Part shown: piece after piece, positions 37,912-46,050 of the stretch
How positions within the stretch are numbered: the stretch's first letter is position 1
Layout of the letters: each line of letters opens with the position of its first letter
Origin: Streptomyces sp. NRRL F-2580
GTDB lineage: Bacteria; Actinomycetota; Actinomycetes; Streptomycetales; Streptomycetaceae
DNA: 64,000 nucleotides
Assembly: GCF_000720115.1 (NCBI RefSeq)
Contig: NZ_JOIR01000028.1
Location: 76,905-140,904, forward strand
Direction: 5' to 3'
Notes under the pieces: model-generated
The model's input: the letters and a program-made list of their open reading frames with translations, nothing else
Told to the model about the DNA's origin: nothing
Databases searched by the model: none
Translations under genes and position numbers: made by a program

Positions 37912-38790
37912 TCAGGTCTTGACCGCTCCCTCGCCCACGCCCTTGAAGAAGAAACGCTGGAGGGCGAAGAAGAGGAGCATCATCGGCAGGAGCGCTGCCA
38001 TCGCACCGGCCGCGATGAGCCGCTGGTCGTTGACGGTGGTGGCGCCGGCCAGGGTCTTCAGGCCGAGCTGCAGGGTGTAGTGGTCGCTGTTCGTGAGGAC
38101 CAGCAGGGGCCAGAGGAAGTCGTCCCAGGCCCCCATGAAGCTGGTGATGCAGACGACGGCCAGGGCGCCCTTGGCGGCGGGGAGGAAGACCCGGGTGAAG
38201 CGGGTCCATTCGCCGGCCCCGTCCAGGACCGCGGCCTCCTCGATCTCCTTGGGCACGGCGAGGAAGGCCGCCCGCATGATCATGATGTTGAGGACGGAGA
38301 CCGCGCCGGGGAGCCAGACACCGATGAGGGTGTCGACCAGCCCCATCTCGCGCACCGTGAGGAACATCGAGATCATGACGGACTCGAAGGGGAACATCAG
38401 GGTCGCCACGAGCACGGTGAAGACGGCCCGGCGGCCCTTCCAGGCGGCCCGCGAGAGGGCGTACCCTCCCATCGCCGCGAAGAGCAGGTTCGAGGTGACC
38501 GCGAGGACCGCGACGGTGAGCGTGTTGCCGACGTACTGGAGCAGCGGGAAGGACTCGGCGACCCGGACGTAGTTGTCGAGGGTGGGCTGCGCGGGCAGCA
38601 CGCCGTCGTACACGTTCTCGGTGCGGCCGCGGATCGAGGTGAGGAACTGCCAGACGATCGGGCCCAGCATGACGACGAGCATCAGCACGAGTGTGGCGTA
38701 GCGGGCGGCCGGGCCGGCCCACCGGCGCCTGCGGCCGTCGGCGCCGGCCCGCCGGGGCGGGGCGCCTCCCGGGGAGGGCGGGGTGCTCAA
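37912..38790 (-). CDS. Sugar ABC transporter permease (MalG type)
   Basis: The 292-residue membrane protein has six predicted segments. Its EAA loop, EIEEAAVLDGAGEWTRFTRVFLPAAKGAL, contacts the ATPase. The long segment LMFPFESVMISMFLTVREMGL is typical of MalG-like permeases. The TTG at 38790 overlaps the stop of the first permease (TTGA) and has GGGAG upstream. No ATPase gene is nearby, so a shared multi-sugar ATPase (MsiK type) encoded elsewhere is probably used. Confidence 0.9.
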   Translation of the reverse strand: MSTPPSPGGAPPRRAGADGRRRRWAGPAARYATLVLMLVVMLGPIVWQFLTSIRGRTENVYDGVLPAQPTLDNYVRVAESFPLLQYVGNTLTVAVLAVTSNLLFAAMGGYALSRAAWKGRRAVFTVLVATLMFPFESVMISMFLTVREMGLVDTLIGVWLPGAVSVLNIMIMRAAFLAVPKEIEEAAVLDGAGEWTRFTRVFLPAAKGALAVVCITSFMGAWDDFLWPLLVLTNSDHYTLQLGLKTLAGATTVNDQRLIAAGAMAALLPMMLLFFALQRFFFKGVGEGAVKT

Positions 38791-39830
38791 CTCTCGTCTC
38801 CCTTCGACAGGCGGCGGCCCAGCAGGCTGAAGACCAGGGTCAGGAGGAACAGCAGGATGGAGATGGCGGAGGCGTAGCCGGTCTCGCCGGAGAAGCCGAG
38901 GCCGACCTGCCGGATGAGGAAGGGCAGGGTGCGGGCGCCGCCGCCCGGGCCGCCGCTCTCACCGCCGAGGATGTAGATCTCGGTGAAGACGCGCAGGGCG
39001 GAGATGGCGGAGAGGGTGCCGACGAGCAGCATCATCGGCTTCACCTGGGGGACGGTGATGCTGAAGAAGCGGCGGACGGGGCCGGCGCCGTCGATGGCGG
39101 CCGCCTCGTGGAGGGAGGCGGGGACGTTCCCGAGGGCCGCCAGGTAGAAGACCATGTAGTAGCCGAGGCCCTTCCACACGGTCACGAGCATCGCGGAGAC
39201 CAGCAGCATCGTGCTGTCCGTCAGGAACGGGACCGGCTCGGAGATCAGGTTCAGCCGGTCGAAGACGGTGTTGACGAGACCGTCGCTGCGCAGCACCCAC
39301 TGCCAGATCAGCCCGACGACCACGGCCGAGGCGATCACCGGGGTGTAGAAGGCGGACCGGAAGAACCCGATGCCGGGGATCCCGGCCTGGACGAGCACGG
39401 CGAGGGCCAGCGGGAGGAAGACCAGGCAGGGGACGACGACCGCCAGGTACAGCACGCTGTTGCCGGTCGCGACCCAGAAGTCGGGATCGGCGAAGGCGCG
39501 CCGGTAGTTGTCGAGGCCGACGAAGGTGCCGCCGCGCAGGATCTGGGCGTCGGTGAAGGAGAGGACGACGGTGTTGACGAACGGCCAGAGGCTGAACAGC
39601 GCCACCATCGTCAGACCGGGGGCGAGGAACAGGTAGGGGGTCCACCACCTGCGGTGGACCAGGCCCGTATCGGCTTCCATGGCACGCTGCGCGGCGCGGC
39701 GGCGCCGCCTGCGCGCGAGCGCGCCGTCGCGCGGCTCCGGGGCACCACCGCCCGGCTCCCGGGTGCGGCCGCCCGGCTTCGCGGCGTCGACGCCGGGGCC
39801 CGCGCCGACGCGCCCGCCCACGGCCGTCAC
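38787..39830 (-). CDS. Sugar ABC transporter permease (MalF type)
   Basis: The 347-residue protein has a basic, Arg-rich cytoplasmic N-terminus of about 55 residues and six membrane segments, the first being WWTPYLFLAPGLTMVALFSLWP. Its EAA loop reads SLHEAAAIDGAGPVRRFFSITVPQVKP. The GTG at 39830 overlaps the stop of the binding-protein gene (GTGA), which favours coupled translation; an internal ATG (MEADTG) is the other candidate. Together with the next gene it forms the membrane channel of the importer. Confidence 0.88.
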   Translation of the reverse strand: MTAVGGRVGAGPGVDAAKPGGRTREPGGGAPEPRDGALARRRRRRAAQRAMEADTGLVHRRWWTPYLFLAPGLTMVALFSLWPFVNTVVLSFTDAQILRGGTFVGLDNYRRAFADPDFWVATGNSVLYLAVVVPCLVFLPLALAVLVQAGIPGIGFFRSAFYTPVIASAVVVGLIWQWVLRSDGLVNTVFDRLNLISEPVPFLTDSTMLLVSAMLVTVWKGLGYYMVFYLAALGNVPASLHEAAAIDGAGPVRRFFSITVPQVKPMMLLVGTLSAISALRVFTEIYILGGESGGPGGGARTLPFLIRQVGLGFSGETGYASAISILLFLLTLVFSLLGRRLSKGDES

Positions 39831-41161
39831 TTCTCGGCCGCGGCGGTGAGGAGCTTGTTCGCCGCTTCCTCGGCCTTCTTCACCGCCGTCCTGGGGTCCT
39901 GCCCGCCCGTGATCGCCTTCTGCACCTCGCGTACGACGGCGTCGCCCACCTGGTTGGTCCACTGGACGGGGGTGTTGGCGTCGAGCGCCGCGGTCTTCAG
40001 CTGCTCGGCGCCGACCGCCCGGGCCAGGGTCTCCGCGTCCTTGCCGTCTCCCTGGTCCGAGAAGAACGGGTCGGCGAGGCCCTGCGCGTTGGACGGGTAG
40101 ATGGTGGCCTTCCTGGAGAACTCCACCTGGTTGGGGCCGTTGGTCACCCACTTCGCGAACTCGGCCGCCGCGTCGGTGTGCTTGGTGTCCTTCCTGATGC
40201 CGAGGGACTGGGCGTAGATGCCGATGTGGCCGAGCTTGCCCGTGACGGCTCCCGCGACCCGGGTCTTCGCGTAGACCTGCGGGGCGTTCTGCTTGATGTC
40301 CTTGACGAAGCCCGGGGAGCCCGGGCCGAACACGATCTTGCCGCCGCCGTAGAGCTGGTTGATGTCGTCGGACTTGAGGAGGGACTCCTTGGGCATGGCG
40401 CCCTTGGCGTACAGGTCCTTCATCCGCTCCACCCAGGCGACGGCCTGATCGGTGTCGAAGGTGAACCGGTCCTGCTTCTCGCTGAGGATCGGGACGCCCA
40501 TCTTCTGCCAGTCCCCGGGCAGTCGGCCCTTGGGATCGGCCATGAAGGCGGAGTACTGGCCCCCGGACGAGGCGGCGATCTTCTCGGCGTAGTCGAAGAA
40601 CTGCTCCACGCTGGTCGGCGGTTTGGCCGGGTCCAGGCCGGCCTTCTCGAAGAGCTCTCTGTTGTAGGTGAGGATCTCGGGCGTCACGTACCACGGGTAC
40701 GCGTACACGCTGTCTCCCTTGCCGGGCAGCTTGAACTGCTCCCAGGCGCCCGGCACGTACTCCCCGGCCGCCGCACCGTCGAGCTTGGCGACATCGGCGA
40801 GCATGCCGCGGTCGGCGAGGAGCTGGAAGGAGTCGGTGGAGAGGTTGACCACGTCGGGGAGGGCCCCGGCCTGGGCGTCCGCGACGAGCTTCTCGTTGTA
40901 GCCGTCGCCGGGGACGTCCTCCCATGTGACCTTGGCCTCGGGGTACTTCCGCTCGAAGGCGTCGATGACCCACTGCACGTAGGCCGTGAACGTGGGCTTC
41001 AGCTGGAGGGTCCGGAAGGTGATCTCACCGGTCACCCTGCCCGTCTTCTCGGCCTCCTTCGCGTCTCCGGCGCCACCGCTGAGGCCGCACGCGGCGGTCG
41101 AGAGGAGGGCGCCGGTCACCAGCGTGGCCACGGCAATACGGGTCGGGTTCGAACGGGTCAT
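39827..41161 (-). CDS. Sugar-binding lipoprotein of the ABC importer
   Basis: The 444-residue protein has a signal peptide with the lipobox LSTAAC (Cys25) and a type-1 extracellular solute-binding fold. Visible features are EDVPGDGYNEKLVADAQAGALPDVVNL and many aromatic residues, such as YAYPWYVTPEILTYN, that suit carbohydrate stacking. It is anchored outside the membrane and delivers sugars to the two permeases. The ATG at 41161 follows AAAGGCGG. It is the first gene of a four-gene operon ending in alpha-mannosidase. Repeated GCGCTT/AAGCGC elements 180-340 bases upstream are likely operators. Confidence 0.92.
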   Translation of the reverse strand: MTRSNPTRIAVATLVTGALLSTAACGLSGGAGDAKEAEKTGRVTGEITFRTLQLKPTFTAYVQWVIDAFERKYPEAKVTWEDVPGDGYNEKLVADAQAGALPDVVNLSTDSFQLLADRGMLADVAKLDGAAAGEYVPGAWEQFKLPGKGDSVYAYPWYVTPEILTYNRELFEKAGLDPAKPPTSVEQFFDYAEKIAASSGGQYSAFMADPKGRLPGDWQKMGVPILSEKQDRFTFDTDQAVAWVERMKDLYAKGAMPKESLLKSDDINQLYGGGKIVFGPGSPGFVKDIKQNAPQVYAKTRVAGAVTGKLGHIGIYAQSLGIRKDTKHTDAAAEFAKWVTNGPNQVEFSRKATIYPSNAQGLADPFFSDQGDGKDAETLARAVGAEQLKTAALDANTPVQWTNQVGDAVVREVQKAITGGQDPRTAVKKAEEAANKLLTAAAEK

Positions 41162-41344
41162 CGTCGCCGCCTTTGCAGAAGTCCGGCCTCTTTGCCGGAG
41201 GCGGTGCCCACCGTCGCCCGAAGTCAGGACCCCGTCAATGAGGCGGAGCCACCATTGGCCGGTGACACCCGGGTGGCGAATGCCCCAACGGGCCTGCGGA
41301 GGCCGTCAGATGGGTTCGGTTCGACTGGGTTGACCTGGACTGAT

Positions 41345-41364
41345 GCGCTTTAGTACGAAGCGGG
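41345..41364. promoter_or_regulatory. Candidate operator A upstream of the ABC operon
   Basis: GCGCTT and AAGCGG flank 7 bases in GCGCTTTAGTACGAAGCGGG. The same layout occurs at 41476-41497. A 13-bp palindrome TATCGA-T-TCGATA follows at 41375-41387. The arrangement suits a LacI-family or similar sugar-responsive repressor, but no such gene is adjacent. Confidence 0.5.
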
Positions 41365-41451
41365 TTGAGCGTGATATCGATTCGATAACGACGCCCGGTC
41401 CGGCGTCAACCTCCCACCACTTATGGCCGGTTCGCGAGGGCGCGCACTAAT

Positions 41452-41497
41452 GCGCTTTATCCGCGTCCCGCGAAAGCGCTTTAGCATCGAAGCGCCC
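41452..41497. promoter_or_regulatory. Candidate operators B and C upstream of the ABC operon
   Basis: GCGCTTTA recurs at 41452-41459. At 41476-41497, GCGCTT and AAGCGC form a perfect inverted repeat with an 8-base spacer, overlapped by AAAGCGCTTT at 41473-41482. The three copies within about 150 bases look like a multi-site operator between the ABC operon and the DUF4157 gene. Confidence 0.5.
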
Positions 41498-41569
41498 TTC
41501 CTGCGGGGCGGGGCGGCCGAACTGAACACGTTCAGGGCGGGCCGGCAAGGCTGGTTGCTCGTCCCGATG

Positions 41570-41600
41570 TTGGCTTCCCGGCGGCGAGCGGGCTGATAAT
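41570..41600 (+). promoter_or_regulatory. Possible promoter of the DUF4157 gene
   Basis: TTGGCT at 41570-41575 and GATAAT at 41595-41600 are separated by 19 bases. The -10 is good but the spacing is long. It lies 97 bases upstream of the chosen start. Confidence 0.35.
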
Positions 41601-41696
41601 GCTTCAGACCCCCTGGTCACGACTGGTGACCGCCCCCTCGGGGGGTGGCCGACAGCCGCGCGAGGCGGCTGCCCTGACGTAGTGAAAGGCGATCGC

Positions 41697-43151
41697 GTGA
41701 GCCCCAAGCACCACCGCCCGGCGCAGAAGAACGATGACCAATTACACTCCTCCCGCCCTGCCGCGACTCCGCAGCGGGTGACGGCGCCGCCGATGGGGCT
41801 GATGGCGTTCCAGGCCGGTGCGGGCAACGCCGCGGTCGTGCAGATGCTCCGTCGGGCCGCTCACTCCCGGAATGCGGAACAGCACCAGCACACCGACGGA
41901 TGCGGACACCAGCAGGCCGAGCAGCCCGCGGTGCAGCGGTCCGCCGTCCACGACGTCCTGCGCTCCCCCGGGCGCCCCATGGACAACGCCACCCGCACCG
42001 ACATGGAAGCCCGGCTGGGCGCGGACTTCTCCGACGTCCGCATACACAACGACAGCGCCGCCAAGGCCTCCGCCGCCGAAGTCGGCGCCCGCGCCTACAC
42101 GTCCGGCAGCCACGTCGTCATCGGCGACGGCGGCCACGACAAGCACACCCTCGCCCACGAACTCACCCACGTCATCCAGCAGCGCCAGGGCCCCGTCGCG
42201 GGGACCGACAACGGGACGGGACTGAAGGTCTCCGACCCGTCGGACCGGTTCGAGCGCGAAGCGGAAGCGAACGCCAGGCGGGCCATGGCGGGCGGCTCCC
42301 AAGCAGCCCCCAACGTGCAGCGCCATGCGGCGCCTTCACCCGCCTCCGGCTCTCGCGCCTCCGTGCAGCGCGTCGAGAGCCCTCAGGACCGGATGACGGT
42401 CGAGTACTGGGAGGACAAGGCGGGACTTGGCGCGTCCAGCAGCAGCGCCGCGAAGGACCGCGCCAAGCAGATCGCCACGTCGAAGGCCAACGCGAAGAAG
42501 TTCAAGGCCCACAAGCCTCCGCGGACGATCGACGAGATCGTCAAGACCGTCGGTCCCAAGCTCCTGGCGGATCTGGCGCTGATGGGAGCGGACGCCGGGA
42601 GGATGGAGCTCTACAGGTCCATGAGTTTCGAGGAGGCCCACAGCGCCCTGACCTACTGGGGCGACGCGGCCTCGCGCAACGCACTGCTGGAGTACGTGGC
42701 GTCCGGTGAGGGCTCGGCAAAGGGCTTCAGGGAGCAGGGGTTCGGGGGTCTGACGATAGGGGCCCACCTCGGCGACCAGGGACAGGCCGACGGGTACTAC
42801 GACACCCTGGGTGCTCCCTACGCGGTCCAGCTGAAGTTCACGCTGAAGCCCGGGGCCCACGAACTCCTCTTCAACCAGGACCACATGGCTCTTGGTCCGG
42901 GCTACAAGAACGACCTGATCCGCAAAGCGAACGAAGGCGGCGGGGCCTACAAGAACGCGAACGCGAACGAGGGGACCCTGGGTGGGTACATCGGCGTGAA
43001 GGCGGAGGACAAGGAACCCTACAGCCTGGGCATCGCGCAGGGGGCCAACGGCAAGAACGGCAGGGAGCTCGGTGCGAGCCAGCTGCTCTTCCAGCTGTTC
43101 CTCGACGACGTCCAGCTCGTGAAGAACAGGTCGGGGCAGGACCTGCCGTAG
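41697..43151 (+). CDS. eCIS-core (DUF4157) protein with an unassigned C-terminal domain
   Basis: The 484-residue protein has an N-terminal leader with GAGNAAVVQMLRR and a DUF4157 domain (about 88-168) with FSDVRIHNDSAA and the protease-like motif H154-E-L-T-H158. A linker and a C-terminal domain (about 225-484) of unknown type follow. DUF4157 marks cargo and associated toxins of extracellular contractile injection systems. The C-terminal part contains LYRSM (Arg307) and GAHLGDQGQADGYY, faintly like ADP-ribosyltransferases, without a clear catalytic Glu motif. The GTG at 41697 follows AAAGG. Codon 16 is TTA (41742-41744), implying control by the bldA tRNA. No injection-system structural gene is in the window. 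Confidence 0.8.
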   Translation: MSPKHHRPAQKNDDQLHSSRPAATPQRVTAPPMGLMAFQAGAGNAAVVQMLRRAAHSRNAEQHQHTDGCGHQQAEQPAVQRSAVHDVLRSPGRPMDNATRTDMEARLGADFSDVRIHNDSAAKASAAEVGARAYTSGSHVVIGDGGHDKHTLAHELTHVIQQRQGPVAGTDNGTGLKVSDPSDRFEREAEANARRAMAGGSQAAPNVQRHAAPSPASGSRASVQRVESPQDRMTVEYWEDKAGLGASSSSAAKDRAKQIATSKANAKKFKAHKPPRTIDEIVKTVGPKLLADLALMGADAGRMELYRSMSFEEAHSALTYWGDAASRNALLEYVASGEGSAKGFREQGFGGLTIGAHLGDQGQADGYYDTLGAPYAVQLKFTLKPGAHELLFNQDHMALGPGYKNDLIRKANEGGGAYKNANANEGTLGGYIGVKAEDKEPYSLGIAQGANGKNGRELGASQLLFQLFLDDVQLVKNRSGQDLP

Positions 43152-43170
43152 CCGGGACAGAACAGATTGC

Positions 43171-43209
43171 CGCGGATGCCCCGGACCGGACCGGTCCGGG
43201 GCATCCGCG
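43171..43209. terminator. 17-bp perfect stem-loop between convergent genes
   Basis: The arm at 43171-43187 pairs exactly with 43193-43209 over a 5-base loop. It lies between the 3' ends of the DUF4157 gene and the small membrane-protein gene. Confidence 0.8.
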
Positions 43210-43233
43210 TGCGGGGGGGGCGCAGCGGGGTGC

Positions 43234-43599
43234 CTACCCCATCGGGTACTCGGTCTTCTCCGCGAGCCTGCCGTCCTTGAAGCAGAAGCGGAGCACGGTC
43301 TCCTTGCCGTTCTTGGTGTCGCCGCTGGAGAGGTACCAGGAGCAGGTGCTGCCCTCGGGCTCGGCCGGTCCGCCCTCCTTGAGGGCGCCCTTGACGAAGC
43401 TTTCGCCCGACGGGAGCCTGCTGCGGACCTCGCTCTCCGCGTCGCCGGTCTGCACGGACGCGTAGACCGTCGGGTCGACCAGGGTCTTGTCGGCCATGTC
43501 GAGGACCTTCCCCATGCCGAAGACCACGGCCACGAGGAGACCCACACCCAGCACCAGCGCCACGCCGCACCCGATCAGACAACCCTTGCGCTGAGCCAC
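43234..43599 (-). CDS. Small single-pass membrane protein, function unknown
   Basis: The 121-residue protein begins VAQRKGCLIGCGVALVLGVGLLVAVVFG, a positively charged start followed by one membrane helix with two Cys residues. An extracytoplasmic domain follows, with a Cys pair in STCSWYLSS and LRFCFKDGRL. I do not recognise the family. I chose the GTG at 43599 because GGAGGA lies eight bases upstream. The frame is open further to 43647, but without a ribosome site. It is single, and divergent from the universal stress protein gene. Confidence 0.75.
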   Translation of the reverse strand: MAQRKGCLIGCGVALVLGVGLLVAVVFGMGKVLDMADKTLVDPTVYASVQTGDAESEVRSRLPSGESFVKGALKEGGPAEPEGSTCSWYLSSGDTKNGKETVLRFCFKDGRLAEKTEYPMG

Positions 43600-43788
43600 G
43601 CCCGTTCCTCCATGTCGCTCCGTGTCCGGCGGCGGTCGCCTGGACACTCACACCCTCGCAAGGGACGGCGGTACCGGGCTGTCCTCGAAAGTCGTCGGCC
43701 GTCACAACGATCGTCGTTCGAGGTCGGGCCGCCCTTCCGGGTATACAGGGAGGAGATCGACTATTCAGGCAAAGCGAGAGGAAGTACC

Positions 43789-44262
43789 GTGAGCCAGCAG
43801 GACACCGTCGAGCCTCTGATCGTCGTCGGCGTGGACGGTTCGAACCACTCCAAGGAGGCGCTGCGCTGGGCCGTCGCGCAGGCCGGGATGACGGGCGGCC
43901 GGGTGCACGCCGTCATGGCCTGGGAGGGGAACCGCAATCCGTTCGCCATCGCTCCGGTGGCCGCCGAGGTCTCCGACGCCGAGGCGGTGACGGCCGAGGA
44001 GACGGCCCGCCGGAAGCTGGCGGACACCGTCAACGCGGCCGTCGGCGCCTCGCCCGGTGTGCCGGTGTTCCGCCGCGTCGAGCAGGGCTCCCCGGCACAG
44101 GTCCTGGTGGACGCCTCGAAGGAGGCGGACCTGATGGTGGTCGGCACCCGTGGGTACGGCGGCTTCAAGGGCGCCCTGCTCGGCTCGGTGAGCCAGCAGG
44201 TCGTGCAGTACTCCGCCGGCACCGTCGTGGTCGTCCGCGAGGGCGTGGACGAGGAGGACTGA
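43789..44262 (+). CDS. Universal stress protein (UspA family)
   Basis: The 157-residue protein has one Usp domain. It starts with the VVGVDGSNHSKEALRWA segment and ends with the ATP-binding motif GTRGYGGFKGALLGSVSQQV (G-2x-G-9x-G-S). Single-domain, ATP-binding Usp proteins help survival under stress or stasis. The GTG at 43789 follows AGAGGAAG with six bases of spacing. It is probably monocistronic, and 24 bases separate its stop from the stop of the dehydratase gene on the other strand. Confidence 0.92.
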   Translation: MSQQDTVEPLIVVGVDGSNHSKEALRWAVAQAGMTGGRVHAVMAWEGNRNPFAIAPVAAEVSDAEAVTAEETARRKLADTVNAAVGASPGVPVFRRVEQGSPAQVLVDASKEADLMVVGTRGYGGFKGALLGSVSQQVVQYSAGTVVVVREGVDEED

Positions 44263-44286
44263 AGGCGCCGCCGGCCGACCGCGGGC

Positions 44287-45237
44287 TCAGGCCGTGGGGG
44301 TCACCAGGTCGCCGGGGTCCGTGTTGGCCCCGCACAGGATGACGGCGACCCGCTCGCCGAGCGGCTCCGGCGCGCCGCGCAGCGCCGCCAGGGCGGTGGC
44401 CGCGCCCGCCTCCACCACGATCCGGTGCTCTTCCCAGAGGGCGCGCCGGGCGGCGGTGATCGCCGCGTCGGGCACGAGCACCGAGGTCACGTGCTTCTCC
44501 TGCGCGGCGGCCAGCGCGTCCGCCGAGACCCGGGTGGCCCCCAGGGAGTCGGCGGCGACCGAGTCCACGGCCACGTCCACGACCCGGCCCGCCGCCAAGG
44601 CCGCGTTCAATGCCCGGCAGTTCTCCGGCTCGGCCGCGATCACCCGTACGCCGTGCTCGCGCGCGGCGGTGGCGACGCCGGCGAACAGTCCGCCGCCGCC
44701 GACCGCGACGACCACGGTGTCCAGCCCGGGCAGGGCGCCCCGGATCTCGTCGAGCAGCGTCCCGGCGCCCGCGGCGATGAGCGGGTGGTCGTAGGCGTGG
44801 CTGCTCAGCGCCCCGCTCGTGGCGGCGAACTCCTCGCAGGCGGCGAGTGCTTCGGCGTACCGGTCGCCGACGAGCCGCACCTCGGCCCCGTATCCGCGCA
44901 GTCGGTCCACCTTCACGCGCGGGGCGTTGGCGGGCAGGAACACGGTCGCGGGCACGGACAGCGCGCGGGCCGCCCAGGCACAGGCGAGACCGGCGTTGCC
45001 GCCGGAGGCGATGGTGACTCCCGCGGCCGGGAGGGCGCCGGCCTCGTGGTGCGCGGCGAGGAAGTTGCGGGCGCCGCGCGCCTTGAAGCTGCCGGTGTGC
45101 TGGAGGTACTCCAGCGCGTACCAGACCCCCTCGTCGGCGGCGGGGGCCACCGCGACGGGCCGTATCGCGCCGGCGATCCTCTCGGCGGCGGCGCGTACGG
45201 CGGCGTGGTCGAGCCGCGGGGCGGGTGCTGCTTGCAT
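44287..45237 (-). CDS. PLP-dependent threonine/serine dehydratase-like enzyme
   Basis: The 316-residue enzyme is a fold-type II PLP protein. The cofactor Lys is in GSFKARGA, the substrate loop in ASGGNAGLA and the phosphate cup in VGGGGLFAG. Members deaminate threonine or serine to 2-oxo acids or act as racemases; the exact substrate is not clear. It has no ACT regulatory domain. The ATG at 45237 follows GGGGAGA. It starts 15 bases after the TetR gene in the same operon, so that regulator probably responds to its substrate or product. Confidence 0.88.
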   Translation of the reverse strand: MQAAPAPRLDHAAVRAAAERIAGAIRPVAVAPAADEGVWYALEYLQHTGSFKARGARNFLAAHHEAGALPAAGVTIASGGNAGLACAWAARALSVPATVFLPANAPRVKVDRLRGYGAEVRLVGDRYAEALAACEEFAATSGALSSHAYDHPLIAAGAGTLLDEIRGALPGLDTVVVAVGGGGLFAGVATAAREHGVRVIAAEPENCRALNAALAAGRVVDVAVDSVAADSLGATRVSADALAAAQEKHVTSVLVPDAAITAARRALWEEHRIVVEAGAATALAALRGAPEPLGERVAVILCGANTDPGDLVTPTA

Positions 45238-45252
45238 GGGCTGTCTCCCCTG

Positions 45253-45894
45253 TCAGTCGGTGGGCCGGGCGGCCTCGATCAGCTGGCGCAGGGCGCCGTA
45301 GTACACCTCGTGGTCCGTCAGGGGCGGCAGTACGTCGGCCAGTCCGCCGGAGAGCACGGGGAACTCCGCCGGATCCAGTGCGGCCAGGGCGGCCCGCGAG
45401 GCGGCGGTGGCCGCGGCCGGGTCGCGGTGGTCGACGAAGGCCGCGCTGCCCAGGGTGAGCAGGTACATGCGGCGGTAGACGGTCATCGCCTCGGCGGGGG
45501 TCATCCCGGCGGCCACGCTGTCGGCGAGGGCGGGCTCGACGAGCCGGGTGAGGAGCTCGCGGCCGAGCCAGGGCCGGCCGCCGCGCAGCACCAGCAGTCC
45601 GGGGTGGGCGGTGAGCAGCAGGTAGAGCGCGCGGAACCGCTGCTCGGTGGCCTGTGCCCAATCCGTGCCGGCGGGAATCTCGGGGAGCTGCGCGGCGAGG
45701 TGCTCGGTGCACAGGTCGAGCAGTCCGGCGAGGTCGGTGCAGCGGCGCTGGACGGTGGCGTGGGAGACGTCGAGCCGGTCGGCGAGGGTGCGGAAGCTGA
45801 GGCGTCCCGGCCCTTCCTCGTCGAGGATCCGCAGGGCGGCGACGGCGATGGCCTCGGGGGTCGCCCGGTCCAGGGCGTCTGATCGGCGCGGCAT
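45253..45894 (-). CDS. TetR-family regulator of the dehydratase operon
   Basis: The 213-residue protein starts MPRRSDALDRATPEAIAVAALRILDEEG. Its helix-turn-helix is LSFRTLADRLDVSHATVQRRC, and a TetR-type C-terminal domain follows. The start at 45894 follows the family pattern; an upstream ATG at 45939 would place the operator inside the gene. No ribosome site is visible before 45894, so the exact start is uncertain. It is the first gene of a two-gene operon with the PLP enzyme. Confidence 0.85.
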   Translation of the reverse strand: MPRRSDALDRATPEAIAVAALRILDEEGPGRLSFRTLADRLDVSHATVQRRCTDLAGLLDLCTEHLAAQLPEIPAGTDWAQATEQRFRALYLLLTAHPGLLVLRGGRPWLGRELLTRLVEPALADSVAAGMTPAEAMTVYRRMYLLTLGSAAFVDHRDPAAATAASRAALAALDPAEFPVLSGGLADVLPPLTDHEVYYGALRQLIEAARPTD

Positions 45895-45896
45895 GA

Positions 45897-45921
45897 GATA
45901 CATCGTAACATACGGTGTATC
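45897..45921. promoter_or_regulatory. Operator-like inverted repeat upstream of the TetR-dehydratase operon
   Basis: GATACATCGT (45897-45906) and ACGGTGTATC (45912-45921) are 10-bp arms with one mismatch and a 5-base spacer. It touches the chosen start codon and is A+T-rich, as expected of a TetR autoregulatory operator. Confidence 0.7.
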
Positions 45922-46050
45922 AACTCCTTCGTGTGACATCGATTGCAGCCATATTGCTGGTCATTGGCTGACAACCAGCGGCTTTTGTTGACAGTGGGTA
46001 ATCGCATCGCTGCACTGGGCGCACGCCTGCCCCCACGTCAAGGAGATTCA

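Noticed and set aside
41447..41827. A minus-strand gene upstream of the ABC operon
   Set aside because: Composition is Arg/Pro-rich, there is no start site, and it overlaps the operator cluster and the start of the DUF4157 gene.
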